Positions 18,186 through 26,785 of a stretch of DNA of 64,000 nucleotides are shown here, one piece after another. The notes under the pieces were generated by a model. The model saw only the letters and a program-made list of their open reading frames with translations. It had not been told where the DNA came from and ran no database searches. A program made the translations under genes and the position numbers. Position 1 is the first letter of the stretch. The number at the start of each line of letters is the position of its first letter. The DNA is from a virus. The DNA lies in IMG/VR virus record IMGVR_UViG_3300018412_000013, positions 41,334 through 105,333 of that record; one strand, 5' to 3'.

Positions 18186-19412
18186 TTAAGTTGAAGAACT
18201 GCCGCCGGATTTAAGGGTAAAGATACGCAGGATGAGATAGATGTAAAGGGCAACGCCTGTGGCGACCCGCATAGCTGGTCTAGCTCTAGGTACCGCTTCT
18301 TCTACGAGTTCAACACATAGGCGCTTAATCGTAATCAAATCTTTGCGTTTGGTACGTGAAGAACGATAGTAGTCTCGGCATTTACTAATCATAGCAGGGA
18401 CATCCGTAAGCGATATACCGTCACCACGAGAGACATCAAACAACATGATAACTAGTTCTTCGGATAGCTCATCGAGTTGAGGACGTAAGACACGGCTGTT
18501 TTCTGACATGTAAGATAAGGTATCTCTAAGGTAACGAATGTCAGCAGTTGTGACCACTGTCATTGTGTCTTCTAGTAACGACTCCTTAATGAGTTCGGCT
18601 TTAGTCTTGTAGCGTCCCTTTAAGTCCTCAATGAGTTCTCTTTGGAAGCTACGGACGTTACCGACGACCTTAACACCTTCATGTTCACCTATGCGGCTAA
18701 AACTACCAATGCGTGCTTCTTGGTCTTTAATGCGATGGAAGGATTCCGTTAAAGCGTTTAAGACGTCGGTTAAACGGTCCTGTAGGTCATTTGCCCACTT
18801 AGCCACATCATAGGTGCCTTGGAATGTTTGAAGCTGCTGACGCCATAGGAACTTATCTGAAACGACTTGTTCACCACGCATCTTAAGTAGTTCAAACCAG
18901 CTCCCTGCTTTCTTTAAATCCGACCGATAGTCCAATGACTCATAGTGAGCCATGGCAATGGATTCATTGGCTTTAAATCGAAAACGGTTACGCATGCCTG
19001 ATGTTAAGTGTTTCATGTGGGCGCCGATAATGGTGTATACAATACCAATCTCTTTTTCGTCTTGAGAAAGACGGCTGGTAGCAATACGGTGAGCCACATA
19101 TAGAAACGAAAGGTTCATGAGACTAGAAGCCACGCGCCAGCGAGATTCAATCCCGTCTAGCTCGTAGATGTCATTCTGGCAATCTTCAATATCGATAATA
19201 CCACAGATTTCTTCTAGCCAATAGCGACCGTCGACTTCGTCCATCCATACCGCACGGTAAACCCCTAAGAGGTGCCCACCGAAAAAATTGGTGTGTTCTT
19301 CATTTTTGTTTGCGAACTTCTGGACGAACTGAAGTACGCGATTGATAAATTGCTTATCGACCTCAATGTTGGTATAGGTATCCATTAGGTCTTTGAGTGA
19401 TGGAAATGCCAT
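18186..19412 (-). CDS. Hypothetical protein with C-terminal membrane helix, 408 aa
   Basis: Starts MAFPSLKDLMDTYTNIEVDK. Mostly helical and charged; the region about 220-320 has heptad-like spacing and could be coiled coil. Near the C-terminus ATGVALYIYLILRIF (about 386-400) is a likely single membrane anchor followed by KSGGSSST. No enzyme motif. Minus strand, monocistronic, converging on TerL. The tail anchor suggests a host-membrane function rather than a virion one, but this is uncertain. Confidence 0.65.
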   Translation of the reverse strand: MAFPSLKDLMDTYTNIEVDKQFINRVLQFVQKFANKNEEHTNFFGGHLLGVYRAVWMDEVDGRYWLEEICGIIDIEDCQNDIYELDGIESRWRVASSLMNLSFLYVAHRIATSRLSQDEKEIGIVYTIIGAHMKHLTSGMRNRFRFKANESIAMAHYESLDYRSDLKKAGSWFELLKMRGEQVVSDKFLWRQQLQTFQGTYDVAKWANDLQDRLTDVLNALTESFHRIKDQEARIGSFSRIGEHEGVKVVGNVRSFQRELIEDLKGRYKTKAELIKESLLEDTMTVVTTADIRYLRDTLSYMSENSRVLRPQLDELSEELVIMLFDVSRGDGISLTDVPAMISKCRDYYRSSRTKRKDLITIKRLCVELVEEAVPRARPAMRVATGVALYIYLILRIFTLKSGGSSST

Positions 19413-19471
19413 AAAGTTATCCTATCAGTGAGGATGAATAAAAAGAGTATCTAGAGGATTCGTTTTCGGCA

Positions 19472-19497
19472 CGGGTTAAAACCCATATTACCTTAAC
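19472..19497 (+). promoter_or_regulatory. Candidate phage promoter (variant)
   Basis: TTAAAACCCATATTACC matches the recurring AAAACCTATATTAC with one substitution. It lies in the divergent gap, pointing toward the gene at 19576. Confidence 0.5.
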
Positions 19498-19575
19498 GCA
19501 TAAACACTACCTGTTAACTATAGGGAATACTTATAACCATGTTCAACATTTTAACTTTACTGTGCGAGGCACATT

Positions 19576-20343
19576 ATGAATGCAAAGAAAGAGCAAGAAG
19601 CTCGAGTTGCCGCCATGCGGCTAGTACTCGACCACTACAGGCGAGATACCGTCAGTCCCATTTTTATTACGCCGGAGATACTTAGGGAATACCACTACCA
19701 GCTAAAGGATGTTGACCGTGTAGTTGTGTTTATTGGGTTTGACATTAACAGCCCATTAATGATACCGACAGGAACGCACTTTAAACAAGATGTATGGGTG
19801 GTAGAGTCCATCTATCGCTCCGCAATTGACGTAACTATCGAAGGTGACATGTATTTCATGGACACTGAGATTAGATTACGTTATGGAACCGACATCGTAA
19901 TTAATACCCACCCTCTGGCTGAAGTCAAAGGTATCCACCGCTTCGATGCAGTGAGTTGGGAGCACTGGAAGTCTGAAAAGATACGGACACGACTTATGGG
20001 TAACAAAGCTGTTAGAGTCTTTCATAACGAAACCGACGCTAAAGTGTTACAACAGAAGTTCCGCGATGTCTTTTTAGCCCTCCCTACATTTCCACTGAAA
20101 GATTTTATTAAACTCCTTCCGTCAGTCAAACTTTTGTATAATAAAAATAAGGGGCTACATAAAGTAGTCGGTGATATCATCATAAAAGGACCTTACCGAT
20201 ACACCATACCCGAAAACCTATTATTCACAGGAGACGTCAGTCATCTAGATTACATCCAGCAAGACTATCCATCAACCACTCGGATAGAAGGCGGTAAAAT
20301 CGAGATGCTGAGTTACTTCAACTATGCTGACAACAACCCTTAA
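19576..20343 (+). CDS. Hypothetical protein, 255 aa
   Basis: Soluble mixed alpha/beta protein with a helical, charged N-terminus (MNAKKEQEARVAAMRLVLDH). No motif recognised. First gene behind the 19472 promoter candidate. Its 3' end overlaps the next gene by 20 bases in another frame, so the pair is an operon. Confidence 0.7.
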   Translation: MNAKKEQEARVAAMRLVLDHYRRDTVSPIFITPEILREYHYQLKDVDRVVVFIGFDINSPLMIPTGTHFKQDVWVVESIYRSAIDVTIEGDMYFMDTEIRLRYGTDIVINTHPLAEVKGIHRFDAVSWEHWKSEKIRTRLMGNKAVRVFHNETDAKVLQQKFRDVFLALPTFPLKDFIKLLPSVKLLYNKNKGLHKVVGDIIIKGPYRYTIPENLLFTGDVSHLDYIQQDYPSTTRIEGGKIEMLSYFNYADNNP

Positions 20344-20683
20344 TCAAAAGAAACTTATCGTAGTCGGTAATTTCTTCTCCTGTAACGGGGAGATAGGAAA
20401 CCCACTGCGCGTGGCCTATACGGGAGCGGATGTTGCCCCGTGGCTAAAAGAAGCCTTTGATAATAACGTATCTGAAGAAGACTATGGCGCACTCGCCCAA
20501 CACCCAGACCCTCATGTGAGGTGTCTGGTTGCTCGTAATCTAGAATGTCTGGATATACTGGCAAATGATGTCGATGCTTCAGTACGTCAAATTGCAAAGG
20601 AAGCTTTGCGCTATACTAGAGGACCCATGCGGGACCCGATTGATATAAAGCGTGAATTTCACCATGAATGGGTGCGGCAGTAA
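20324..20683 (+). CDS. Small protein with HEAT-like C-terminal half, 119 aa
   Basis: Starts within the previous gene. The C-terminal half reads as two short helical repeats (ALAQHPDPHVRCLVARNL and ILANDVDASVRQIAKEAL), with the P-x-x-x-R-x-x-A/V-A pattern of HEAT-type repeats. The N-terminus LIVVGNFFSCNG is a possible beta strand. Could be a protein-binding adaptor; function unknown. Confidence 0.6.
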   Translation: MLTTTLNQKKLIVVGNFFSCNGEIGNPLRVAYTGADVAPWLKEAFDNNVSEEDYGALAQHPDPHVRCLVARNLECLDILANDVDASVRQIAKEALRYTRGPMRDPIDIKREFHHEWVRQ

Positions 20684-20770
20684 TCCCATAGACTCAGGAC
20701 AATAAATTAAACCTTTAATTTATGCCCTCTTCGTATTTTAAACCCACTAATCCGTAAACAGGAGTTTTAC

Positions 20771-21721
20771 ATGAGTAATTGGCAAGGCGGTGGCGGTAAC
20801 TGGGGCGGTAAACGCGCTCCTAAGCCACGTCCACAACACGGTCCAGAGCACGAACTAGAGCCACGCATTGAAGCTATCTTACGCAAAGACCGTAATGTCC
20901 CTAAGAACTATCACAGTCCAGGTGAATCTCCATCGCGTGAAACCATACTGTTAGAAGGTGACCCAGAACGTCAAAGTATTGAAGTACCAAAAGCGGCAAT
21001 GTTGTTTAAGCAAGCAGGCTACCCACTGAACCACGACCAGTATCCACCGATTAAGAAGTTTAATTCTGAATACCCAGATTCAAACTACTACTTCGTACAC
21101 AGCGGTCCTGTATTCTGGAAGAAAGACGAAAACTTCCGTCATATCCCGACATACTCACGTTATGTCATCGACCGCTTCGGTCGTGTACTCAATGCCTGCA
21201 CTGGTGTTGCTGTACAACCTGAAAACGATCGTATGTATAAACTGGTGGCTGATGGTCCTGCCTTTAGCAATAACCCATACTGGGCAGCTAAAGACACACT
21301 GCTGATGTTAGCATTCAGTACCTTACCTGAAAACTTCATTGACTATGGCGGTGGTACATACAGCCATGAGCTTAAAGTTGATGCAGAGAAAGGTGAGTAC
21401 ACATGGGTTGCTCGTCCAGCAGTGAAAGTCCGCAATGGCGAAACTGGTCAAACGAAGTTATATCGTAATTTCCCTGAGTTTATTGAATGTGCGGTAAAAG
21501 ACTTCCAGCAAGCCGGTGATTTACGACGTCAAATCCGTACACCGATTGATGGCGTTCTGACCGTAGGTCCGTTCCAAATCAAGCTAGCAGAAGAAACGGC
21601 GATGCCTGAACTTCCAGTGGCTAGCGAAAGCAGTTCTACTGCGGCAGTCAGTGAGCCTGCTCCAGCAGCAGCCACACAAGAAGAAACCGTCGATATTGAT
21701 TTCGATGATTTAGAATTCTAA
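20771..21721 (+). CDS. Gly-rich protein with SSB-like acidic tip, 316 aa
   Basis: N-terminus is a Gly/Asn/Trp tract (MSNWQGGGGNWGGKRAPKPR), the middle a beta-rich domain (about 90-260) with YVIDRFGRVLNACTG, then an Ala/Ser/Glu linker and the acidic, aromatic end DIDFDDLEF. A flexible linker with a C-terminal DxDFDD-hydrophobic tip is the signature arrangement of single-stranded DNA binding proteins. No OB fold can be proved by eye. It could instead be a virion or structural protein. Strong SD (ACAGGAG) and its own leader suggest good expression. Confidence 0.6.
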   Translation: MSNWQGGGGNWGGKRAPKPRPQHGPEHELEPRIEAILRKDRNVPKNYHSPGESPSRETILLEGDPERQSIEVPKAAMLFKQAGYPLNHDQYPPIKKFNSEYPDSNYYFVHSGPVFWKKDENFRHIPTYSRYVIDRFGRVLNACTGVAVQPENDRMYKLVADGPAFSNNPYWAAKDTLLMLAFSTLPENFIDYGGGTYSHELKVDAEKGEYTWVARPAVKVRNGETGQTKLYRNFPEFIECAVKDFQQAGDLRRQIRTPIDGVLTVGPFQIKLAEETAMPELPVASESSSTAAVSEPAPAAATQEETVDIDFDDLEF

Positions 21722-21728
21722 CATGAAC

Positions 21729-21764
21729 TAGTGTACTGTCTGATTTCGGTCAGACAGTACACTA
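21729..21764 (+). terminator. Perfect hairpin before the cca gene
   Basis: TAGTGTACTGTCTGA pairs exactly with its complement around TTTCGG (2 x 15 bp). No U-tract follows; the ribosome site AGGAG of the next gene comes 3 bases later, so it may be a transcript-end or translational control structure. Confidence 0.6.
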
Positions 21765-21776
21765 ATAGGAGCTTTT

Positions 21777-23054
21777 ATGAAAATATACTTAGTAGGTGGT
21801 GCAGTACGTGACATAGCAATGGGCTTAAGTCCAAAGGACTTTGACTATGTGGCTGTTGGCGGTAATCCCGATTATTTTCAGGAATGGAAGATGGTCGGTA
21901 AAGACTTTCCGGTTTTTATTGAACCGGCACATGGATGGGAAGTTGCATTAGCACGTAAAGAAAGTAAGACAGGACTAGGGTATACCGGTTTTTCTATAGA
22001 GTGGGAAGGGGTGACTCTAGAAGAAGATTTAGCTCGACGTGACCTGACCATCAATGCAATGGCGCAGGAAGTTGACTGGGAGCAAACGGTTGAGAAAGGG
22101 TACCCTATAACAACCGGGGATATCATAGACCCCTACGGTGGCTTAGACAGTCTTAAGAACCGATTGTTGCATCCGACCTCAGTGCGGTTCGAAGAGGACC
22201 CAGTGAGGCTATTACGCGCCGGGCGCTTTCTAGCACGGTATACTGAGTTTAAGCCGAGTGTCCAGTTAATCGAAGTTTGTAAAAGAATGGCGCGACAGGG
22301 TACAATGGGTGAACTTAATGCGGCCCGTGTATGGAAAGAAACGGAAAAGGCCCTAACTGAGCACTTTCCAGTGAACTACTTCGACTTCATTACCCAGTTT
22401 GACTTTCCCTTTGTACGGTTCTTACGGGCAATGAAACATACCCGTGAGGACAATGCTTATCATCGTGAAGAGTCTGTCTATGACCATACAATGATGGTAT
22501 TAGCTCATGCCAGTCAAACCGATAATAATCCTAGGCTTAACTTTGCCTGCTTAATGCATGACATTGCTAAACCCTATTGTTATGCAACTCAAGGGAATGG
22601 ACATGGACATGAAGAGGTAGGAGTAGGGATGGTTAAAGAGTTCTGCTCTACATGGAGTATACCTAAGGCATATCGAGATTCGGCCATTGCAGTTACACGT
22701 TACCACCAAATGGTACATTCTGCACTAGGACGTAATGGCGATAGTCCGCTTAGACCACGCAGTGTTATGACTCTCTTCAATGGCATCCATGCCTTTAATC
22801 AACCCGATAATTTAGAGTTTCTACTGCAAGCATGTTTCGCTGACCATTACGGACGCATTGGCGATGAGCCCCCAGCCGTTTATCGCAATAGCGAGTTTCT
22901 AAAGGAGTGTTATGCCGCAGCTTCGCAGGTTGACGCACAAGCTTTAGCCGCTCGTCTTATCGAGAAGGGGAACTGCGCAGGACACGTCATTGGTGAACGT
23001 ATCAATGAAGCGAGATGTAAAGCTATCTCGGTGGTCCGTAACCAATGGGTTTAA
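21777..23054 (+). CDS. cca: CCA-adding tRNA nucleotidyltransferase with HD domain
   Basis: 425 aa. Adds or repairs the 3' CCA of tRNAs. Class II nucleotidyltransferase motifs: GGAVRD (about residues 7-12), DFDYVAVGG with the metal-binding DxD (about 21-29), and the RRD of LARRDLTINAMA. The bacterial-type arrangement continues with RLLRAGRFLARY and an HD phosphohydrolase-like domain (YDHTMMVLAHA and CLMHDIAKPY), as in gamma-proteobacterial Cca. No tRNA gene is visible nearby, so its substrate is probably host tRNA damaged during infection, or phage tRNAs elsewhere. Probably host-derived. Confidence 0.9.
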   Translation: MKIYLVGGAVRDIAMGLSPKDFDYVAVGGNPDYFQEWKMVGKDFPVFIEPAHGWEVALARKESKTGLGYTGFSIEWEGVTLEEDLARRDLTINAMAQEVDWEQTVEKGYPITTGDIIDPYGGLDSLKNRLLHPTSVRFEEDPVRLLRAGRFLARYTEFKPSVQLIEVCKRMARQGTMGELNAARVWKETEKALTEHFPVNYFDFITQFDFPFVRFLRAMKHTREDNAYHREESVYDHTMMVLAHASQTDNNPRLNFACLMHDIAKPYCYATQGNGHGHEEVGVGMVKEFCSTWSIPKAYRDSAIAVTRYHQMVHSALGRNGDSPLRPRSVMTLFNGIHAFNQPDNLEFLLQACFADHYGRIGDEPPAVYRNSEFLKECYAAASQVDAQALAARLIEKGNCAGHVIGERINEARCKAISVVRNQWV

Positions 23055-23060
23055 TAAGTT

Positions 23061-23101
23061 AGATTAGGTTATCTGCGTGATAGCAGATAACCTATCTTTT
23101 T
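23061..23101 (+). terminator. Rho-independent terminator of cca
   Basis: AGATTAGGTTATCTGC pairs with GCAGATAACCTATCT (one bulge) around GTGATA, followed by TTTTT. Confidence 0.8.
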
Positions 23102-24213
23102 AACTTAACTTATTTTTCTCTCTATAAAAGCCCAGAAGGCGGTTTAGATATAAATCAACCCACTTGCCTTAGTTAACTAAAATAACCCTCTTAGAAATCG
23201 ATACAATGCGTTTTAAGCTATATTTGAATACAAAGATTAAAGTAAGTTAAAAACATCCTGTTAAAGTTATGTTTTCTTAGTAGGTAATTTTGACTCTTGT
23301 AAAATACCCAATTTTGACCTAAATATTTTTAAGTGCGATGACTTTCTAAAATTAGGACATTTCTCTCTATCCATTGCCCCACCTTTAGTATGCCTTAATT
23401 TGTAAAAATTTACAGAGCCGATCAAATTAAGATGAGGAGCTTTTCTAGATCTATTTTTTTCTAAAGAAAAAAATAAGTAATTATTAATATATATATAGAA
23501 AAAAATATTTTAATAAGATTAGTCATATAAAGATATTAAAAAAAAACAACTGAAAGTTGTTTTTAAAGAATATAAAACCTAAAAGAAAAAGATCAGGAAC
23601 TCGAACTACGTTCTCATTCTGGAAATTAGATCGGTTTAAATATATCTCGAAGAGTCTGCTATGAGTGTAAGCACTCATAGACTCACTAGGAAGATTCTAG
23701 AGAAAAGTTTAGTAGGTTTATATAAAAACTCAACATTTACACTCTACTCCTCCTGAGGACTACCTCAGGAGAGATGAAGTAAACTTTCAAAAAACATTGG
23801 ATTATAACTGATGCCTCCCTTGAGGGGAGTCATAGAAAGTCCCGGAGGGAGATCTAAAATAAACAAAATATATTTGGGCCGCGACGCGACGCCGTCGGGC
23901 ACACCTCTGGCAAAAATAAAGTCCCTAATGCCCTCTAAAAGTTCCTGTATCGAACGTAGAGCCACGTTAAAGTATTAAGGTGATAGATTGCTTACCTTTT
24001 ACATTATCGTCGCTCTAATCGCTTTACAGAGAAGATTTTATATTTTAATCAAAAACAGTAAAAACACATTCCTGTCTCCTTTTACGGAAGACAGGAATGG
24101 TTTGTAAACCCCGTAGGGGAGGTGCCACTAAGATACCAGAGTGTGAAAACAGTGGCACCTCTATTCATCGCTGTAGCTAGGTCTAATAATTACAGCCATA
24201 CAATTGGTGCGAT
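23102..24213. other. AT-rich non-coding region with hairpins, 1.1 kb
   Basis: The longest gap in the window. 23102-23640 is very AT-rich with A- and T-runs and a TATATATATA tract near 23490. Hairpins: 23543-23566 (AACAACT gaa AGTTGTT plus U-run), 23652-23684 (GAGTCT...AGACTC with inner ATGAGTG/CACTCAT), 23750-23771 (CTCCTGAGG/CCTCAGGAG), 23814-23851 (CTCCCT/AGGGAG), 24067-24099 (CATTCCTGTCT/AGACAGGAATG) and 24119-24161 (GAGGTGCCACT/AGTGGCACCTC). I found no convincing tRNA fold and no supported ORF. Candidates are small RNAs, an origin or a transcription hub. Confidence 0.55.
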
Positions 24214-24669
24214 ATGAAAACAACCGTAACCTATCTCGAGGACATCTGTGATGTAGCACGGCTACGCACGGGGGATGTTCTTATCAATTTCTGTAACTGT
24301 CGCTGTGAATGGCGGAGTGATTGGCAGCAATCTTTAAAGCGTGCTTGTCAGAACGCATACATTGCCGATTTGAATACCCGTAAGGGAGACGCTACTAAGT
24401 TAGGCATGGTAACATGGGCTAAAGAACGTAATGGGGTCTTTGTTGTAAACCTATACTGTTACATTGAACATACCAAAGAACCTTTAACCACCATTGAGGA
24501 AAACCTCTATCGAGGACTTAAGGTGGTTCATGCCCTGTTCCCTAAGAGTAGGGTAGTTGTCCCTGCCCATGTGCCTTGTATCCTGCCTCGATGGCATACT
24601 TCACTTATGCAGCAACTCCATAGCGTACTGCATGACCGAGACCTTGTTTTGTACGTAGACGGTAAATAG
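24214..24669 (+). CDS. Macro-domain-like protein, 151 aa
   Basis: The pattern GDVLINFCNCRCEWRSDW, then LKRAC, then RKGDATKLGMVTWAKERNGVFVVNLYCYI follows the order of a macro (ADP-ribose-binding) domain: strand-loop with an N, a helix, G-x-A/G before a strand, then a hydrophobic strand with a tail. The classic G-G-G loop is not clear, replaced by CRCEW. Macro domains bind or remove ADP-ribose and could counter host ADP-ribosylation. The similarity is modest; another nucleotide-binding fold is possible. Confidence 0.5.
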   Translation: MKTTVTYLEDICDVARLRTGDVLINFCNCRCEWRSDWQQSLKRACQNAYIADLNTRKGDATKLGMVTWAKERNGVFVVNLYCYIEHTKEPLTTIEENLYRGLKVVHALFPKSRVVVPAHVPCILPRWHTSLMQQLHSVLHDRDLVLYVDGK

Positions 24670-24671
24670 AG

Positions 24672-24694
24672 ACCCAGTCACCGAAGTGACTGGG
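24672..24694 (+). terminator. Hairpin after the macro-like gene
   Basis: CCCAGTCAC pairs with GTGACTGGG around CGAA. No U-tract follows. Confidence 0.45.
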
Positions 24695-24748
24695 GTACAA
24701 CAGGCGACTCACGTGAAGCCACAAAGCTCTCTACTAAATTTGTAAGTT

Positions 24749-24777
24749 ATCTAAAACCTATATTACTTCAGTGATAT
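24749..24777 (+). promoter_or_regulatory. Candidate phage promoter
   Basis: CTAAAACCTATATTACTTC followed by AGTGATA; an exact copy of the core AAAACCTATATTAC. The next start codon is at 24804. Confidence 0.65.
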
Positions 24778-24803
24778 ACTCTAATAAACCAAAGGAGACT
24801 GTT

Positions 24804-25532
24804 ATGTCTAACGAACTTTTAAAACCACAAGAATTATTGGCGCTCTGTAAACAGAACTTTGAATCCGACTCCCTTACCTTGGAAGACAGTGACAGTCTGA
24901 AGACAGCCCTGGAAGGATATGTACAGACTTACCCAGCCGTAGCGAAGGGGTTGTTTTATTCACAGAGCGAGAACGGTGTGTTGTGTACCGAACTTAACGA
25001 CTATGTGGCTCGACTGTTCATGCAGTACCTGGATGACCTGGTTAAGCTGAACCAGACGGTCTATGTGAAAACCTCTACATTCAACATCCAAGATACCGCA
25101 ATGCCTAAAGCGATGCAGGCAGCACTATACAAAGCTATCCCGTATTACCTTAATGGCCCATGGTGCGTTACTGTCGATAAAGACCTACGTCAGTTCAGTC
25201 GCCGCTATCTAGCAGAAGACTCGGTTAGTCAGATTGAAAAGATTAAGCGCATAACCGAGCGTCGTTTGCGTTATATCGCACCCGGCTCACCTGTCAGCAT
25301 CGTTGGCGGCGGGGATAACCAGCACCGTGTAGGCATCCTCTGTGAAGCTAAGGGCGATATCCATTTAGGTTGGACAGAGTGTACTATTGCGTTCAGTGCC
25401 GGCGGTAATCTGGTAGAGTACGCAACCTATCACCGTTCTGAGATACGTCCATTTAGTACCCAGAAGAAAGACCTAGATAAAATCGGTCAGTCTTTATGGG
25501 ATACCTTAGAAGCTAAATTGGTAAAGGCGTAA
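24804..25532 (+). CDS. Hypothetical protein, 242 aa
   Basis: Start ATG 24804 has AAAGGAG at 24790-24796; the longer in-frame start at 24771 falls inside the promoter motif and is rejected. Soluble, starting MSNELLKPQELLALCKQ, with a basic middle (KIKRITERRLRYI) and SIVGGGDNQHRVG, possibly a small beta barrel near residues 160-220. Directly behind a promoter-like motif, so likely early. No family recognised. Confidence 0.7.
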   Translation: MSNELLKPQELLALCKQNFESDSLTLEDSDSLKTALEGYVQTYPAVAKGLFYSQSENGVLCTELNDYVARLFMQYLDDLVKLNQTVYVKTSTFNIQDTAMPKAMQAALYKAIPYYLNGPWCVTVDKDLRQFSRRYLAEDSVSQIEKIKRITERRLRYIAPGSPVSIVGGGDNQHRVGILCEAKGDIHLGWTECTIAFSAGGNLVEYATYHRSEIRPFSTQKKDLDKIGQSLWDTLEAKLVKA

Positions 25533-25547
25533 CTTCAGAACCTATAA

Positions 25548-25558
25548 CCCCCCCCCCC
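25548..25558 (+). repeat. Run of eleven C residues
   Basis: A homopolymer C tract lies between the 242-aa gene and the zinc-ribbon gene, about 22 bases upstream of the start codon at 25581. Long C runs are slippage-prone. Confidence 0.9.
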
Positions 25559-25580
25559 ATCATGAGAGGAGTATTAAAGC

Positions 25581-25772
25581 ATGCAACCCAGTAAGTCAGA
25601 AGCGGATTACGAGCTTATACGTAAAGGCGAATGCCCTAAGTGTCATGCTGTCGGTACCCTACAGGAAATCTCCTTAGGACATGGCGGCATGATAGCCTGT
25701 ACCCGCTGTAATCAGGAATGGGACCTCGTTACCCTCATGCATGGGGCTAACCCCACTAAAACTCAATCTTAG
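25581..25772 (+). CDS. Zinc-ribbon protein, 63 aa
   Basis: Two CxxC pairs, CPKC (about 18-21) and CTRC (about 40-43), separated by a beta-rich GTLQEISLGHGGMIA: a compact zinc ribbon. Such proteins usually bind nucleic acid or act as transcription accessory factors. GAGAGGAG ribosome site; preceded by the C11 tract. Confidence 0.7.
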   Translation: MQPSKSEADYELIRKGECPKCHAVGTLQEISLGHGGMIACTRCNQEWDLVTLMHGANPTKTQS

Positions 25773-25786
25773 AAGGGATATTAATC

Positions 25787-26086
25787 ATGGCGATTATTAC
25801 AGAATGGTGGTGGCTAGCGTTACTAGTAGGGCTGCCTGCTGGCATAGCAATCAGTCTCATCAATCACCGCACCATGCGTAATTGTAAATCCCCTGTTTTT
25901 CCAGAAACGGAATTAAAGGAAATTATAGCGACCTGTCGCAGTGAAGGGAAATCCCCTAAGCAAGCCCTTTCATTAGCGAGGGTTTATCTCATCAACCATG
26001 GCCATATGGGTTCCAGTTGTGGTTTCCATTTAGAAAGGCTGGTCTCTGAAGAGTACTACGGTAAACTTCCTTTAAGTACCGGTTAA
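25787..26086 (+). CDS. Small membrane-anchored protein, 99 aa
   Basis: N-terminal helix EWWWLALLVGLPAGIAISLI (about 5-24) then a soluble, probably cytoplasmic domain with two Cys. Second gene after the zinc ribbon, 14 bases downstream. Function unknown. Confidence 0.65.
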   Translation: MAIITEWWWLALLVGLPAGIAISLINHRTMRNCKSPVFPETELKEIIATCRSEGKSPKQALSLARVYLINHGHMGSSCGFHLERLVSEEYYGKLPLSTG

Positions 26087-26100
26087 GGTACTGTGCTATT

Positions 26101-26144
26101 GCTCCTACTGTCCTTTACGGGGCAGTAGGAGCTTTATTTCTTTC
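26101..26144 (+). terminator. Rho-independent-type terminator
   Basis: GCTCCTACTG pairs with CAGTAGGAGC around TCCTTTACGGGG, followed by TTTATTTCTTT. Confidence 0.75.
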
Positions 26145-26176
26145 TATCTTAATTTTTCATAGATTGGAGATAACGC

Positions 26177-26785
26177 ATGTCGTTACTACAACCAAAAATC
26201 AAACGGGTATCTGGGTACGGTAACTTAGACGTAGAGAACCCTGACCCTCAGCGTTATATGCAATGGGCGTGTTTACTACACGCCATAGTAAAGCGAGATA
26301 AAATCCCTACGGGTGACTTCCTAACCTACAGTGCGTTTTCACACTGGTTAGACAGTGTCGACTATAGACCGAGCCATACTCGCTTGGTTGACCTATCCCC
26401 TTTACTGGAACCTGGAAACTGTCTAGGTACAGAGCACTATGTTTGTTTACCTGTAGACGAAGCTTATCAGGTTCGAATTACAGTTAAGCAGAGTAAGGCA
26501 GGGTTACCTCGATGGGTACGTCGGTCTAACAGTCACCGTACCGCTTATGCGTTTACTATTACTCAGTATTTGAAAACGGGTAATCGTGTTATACGTGGTA
26601 CTCGTAATACTCCCTTAGAAGCTCACAATGAAGCTCTAAGGGTTTTTATTGGTAATCTTAAACGTATCTACCAGGGTAATTCTAATTCGTTAAATAGAGC
26701 TGTTTTAGAGCGTTCTATTGAAGTACTAGAATCTCGTTATAAAAGTAATCTTACTCTTATTGAGAATAAGGTATTTTTTATTTAA
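26177..26785 (+). CDS. Hypothetical protein, 202 aa, paralogue of the gene at 27113
   Basis: Shares with the 27113 product, in the same order, ENPD/ENPV, a W-x-x-L helix, FLTYSAFSHWL versus FLKFSGYKAFL, a DLSPLL/LLLPAYL segment, AYQVRI/AHQVRYI, and SKAGLPRWVRRSN/SRKALPWVTARN. The layout recalls a family of small phage proteins related to HNH/AP2-type homing proteins, but without clear catalytic residues. The 3' half is noticeably AT-rich. Sits between two hairpin regions. Confidence 0.6.
   Translation: MSLLQPKIKRVSGYGNLDVENPDPQRYMQWACLLHAIVKRDKIPTGDFLTYSAFSHWLDSVDYRPSHTRLVDLSPLLEPGNCLGTEHYVCLPVDEAYQVRITVKQSKAGLPRWVRRSNSHRTAYAFTITQYLKTGNRVIRGTRNTPLEAHNEALRVFIGNLKRIYQGNSNSLNRAVLERSIEVLESRYKSNLTLIENKVFFI

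Noticed and set aside
23580-23640. Possible tRNA (GTTCGAG-like string on the minus strand)
   Set aside because: No T-stem, anticodon arm or acceptor stem pairs around it.
23765-23965. 66-aa minus-strand ORF in the AT-rich gap
   Set aside because: Starts with GTG without a ribosome site and spans two hairpins; composition does not resemble a phage protein.
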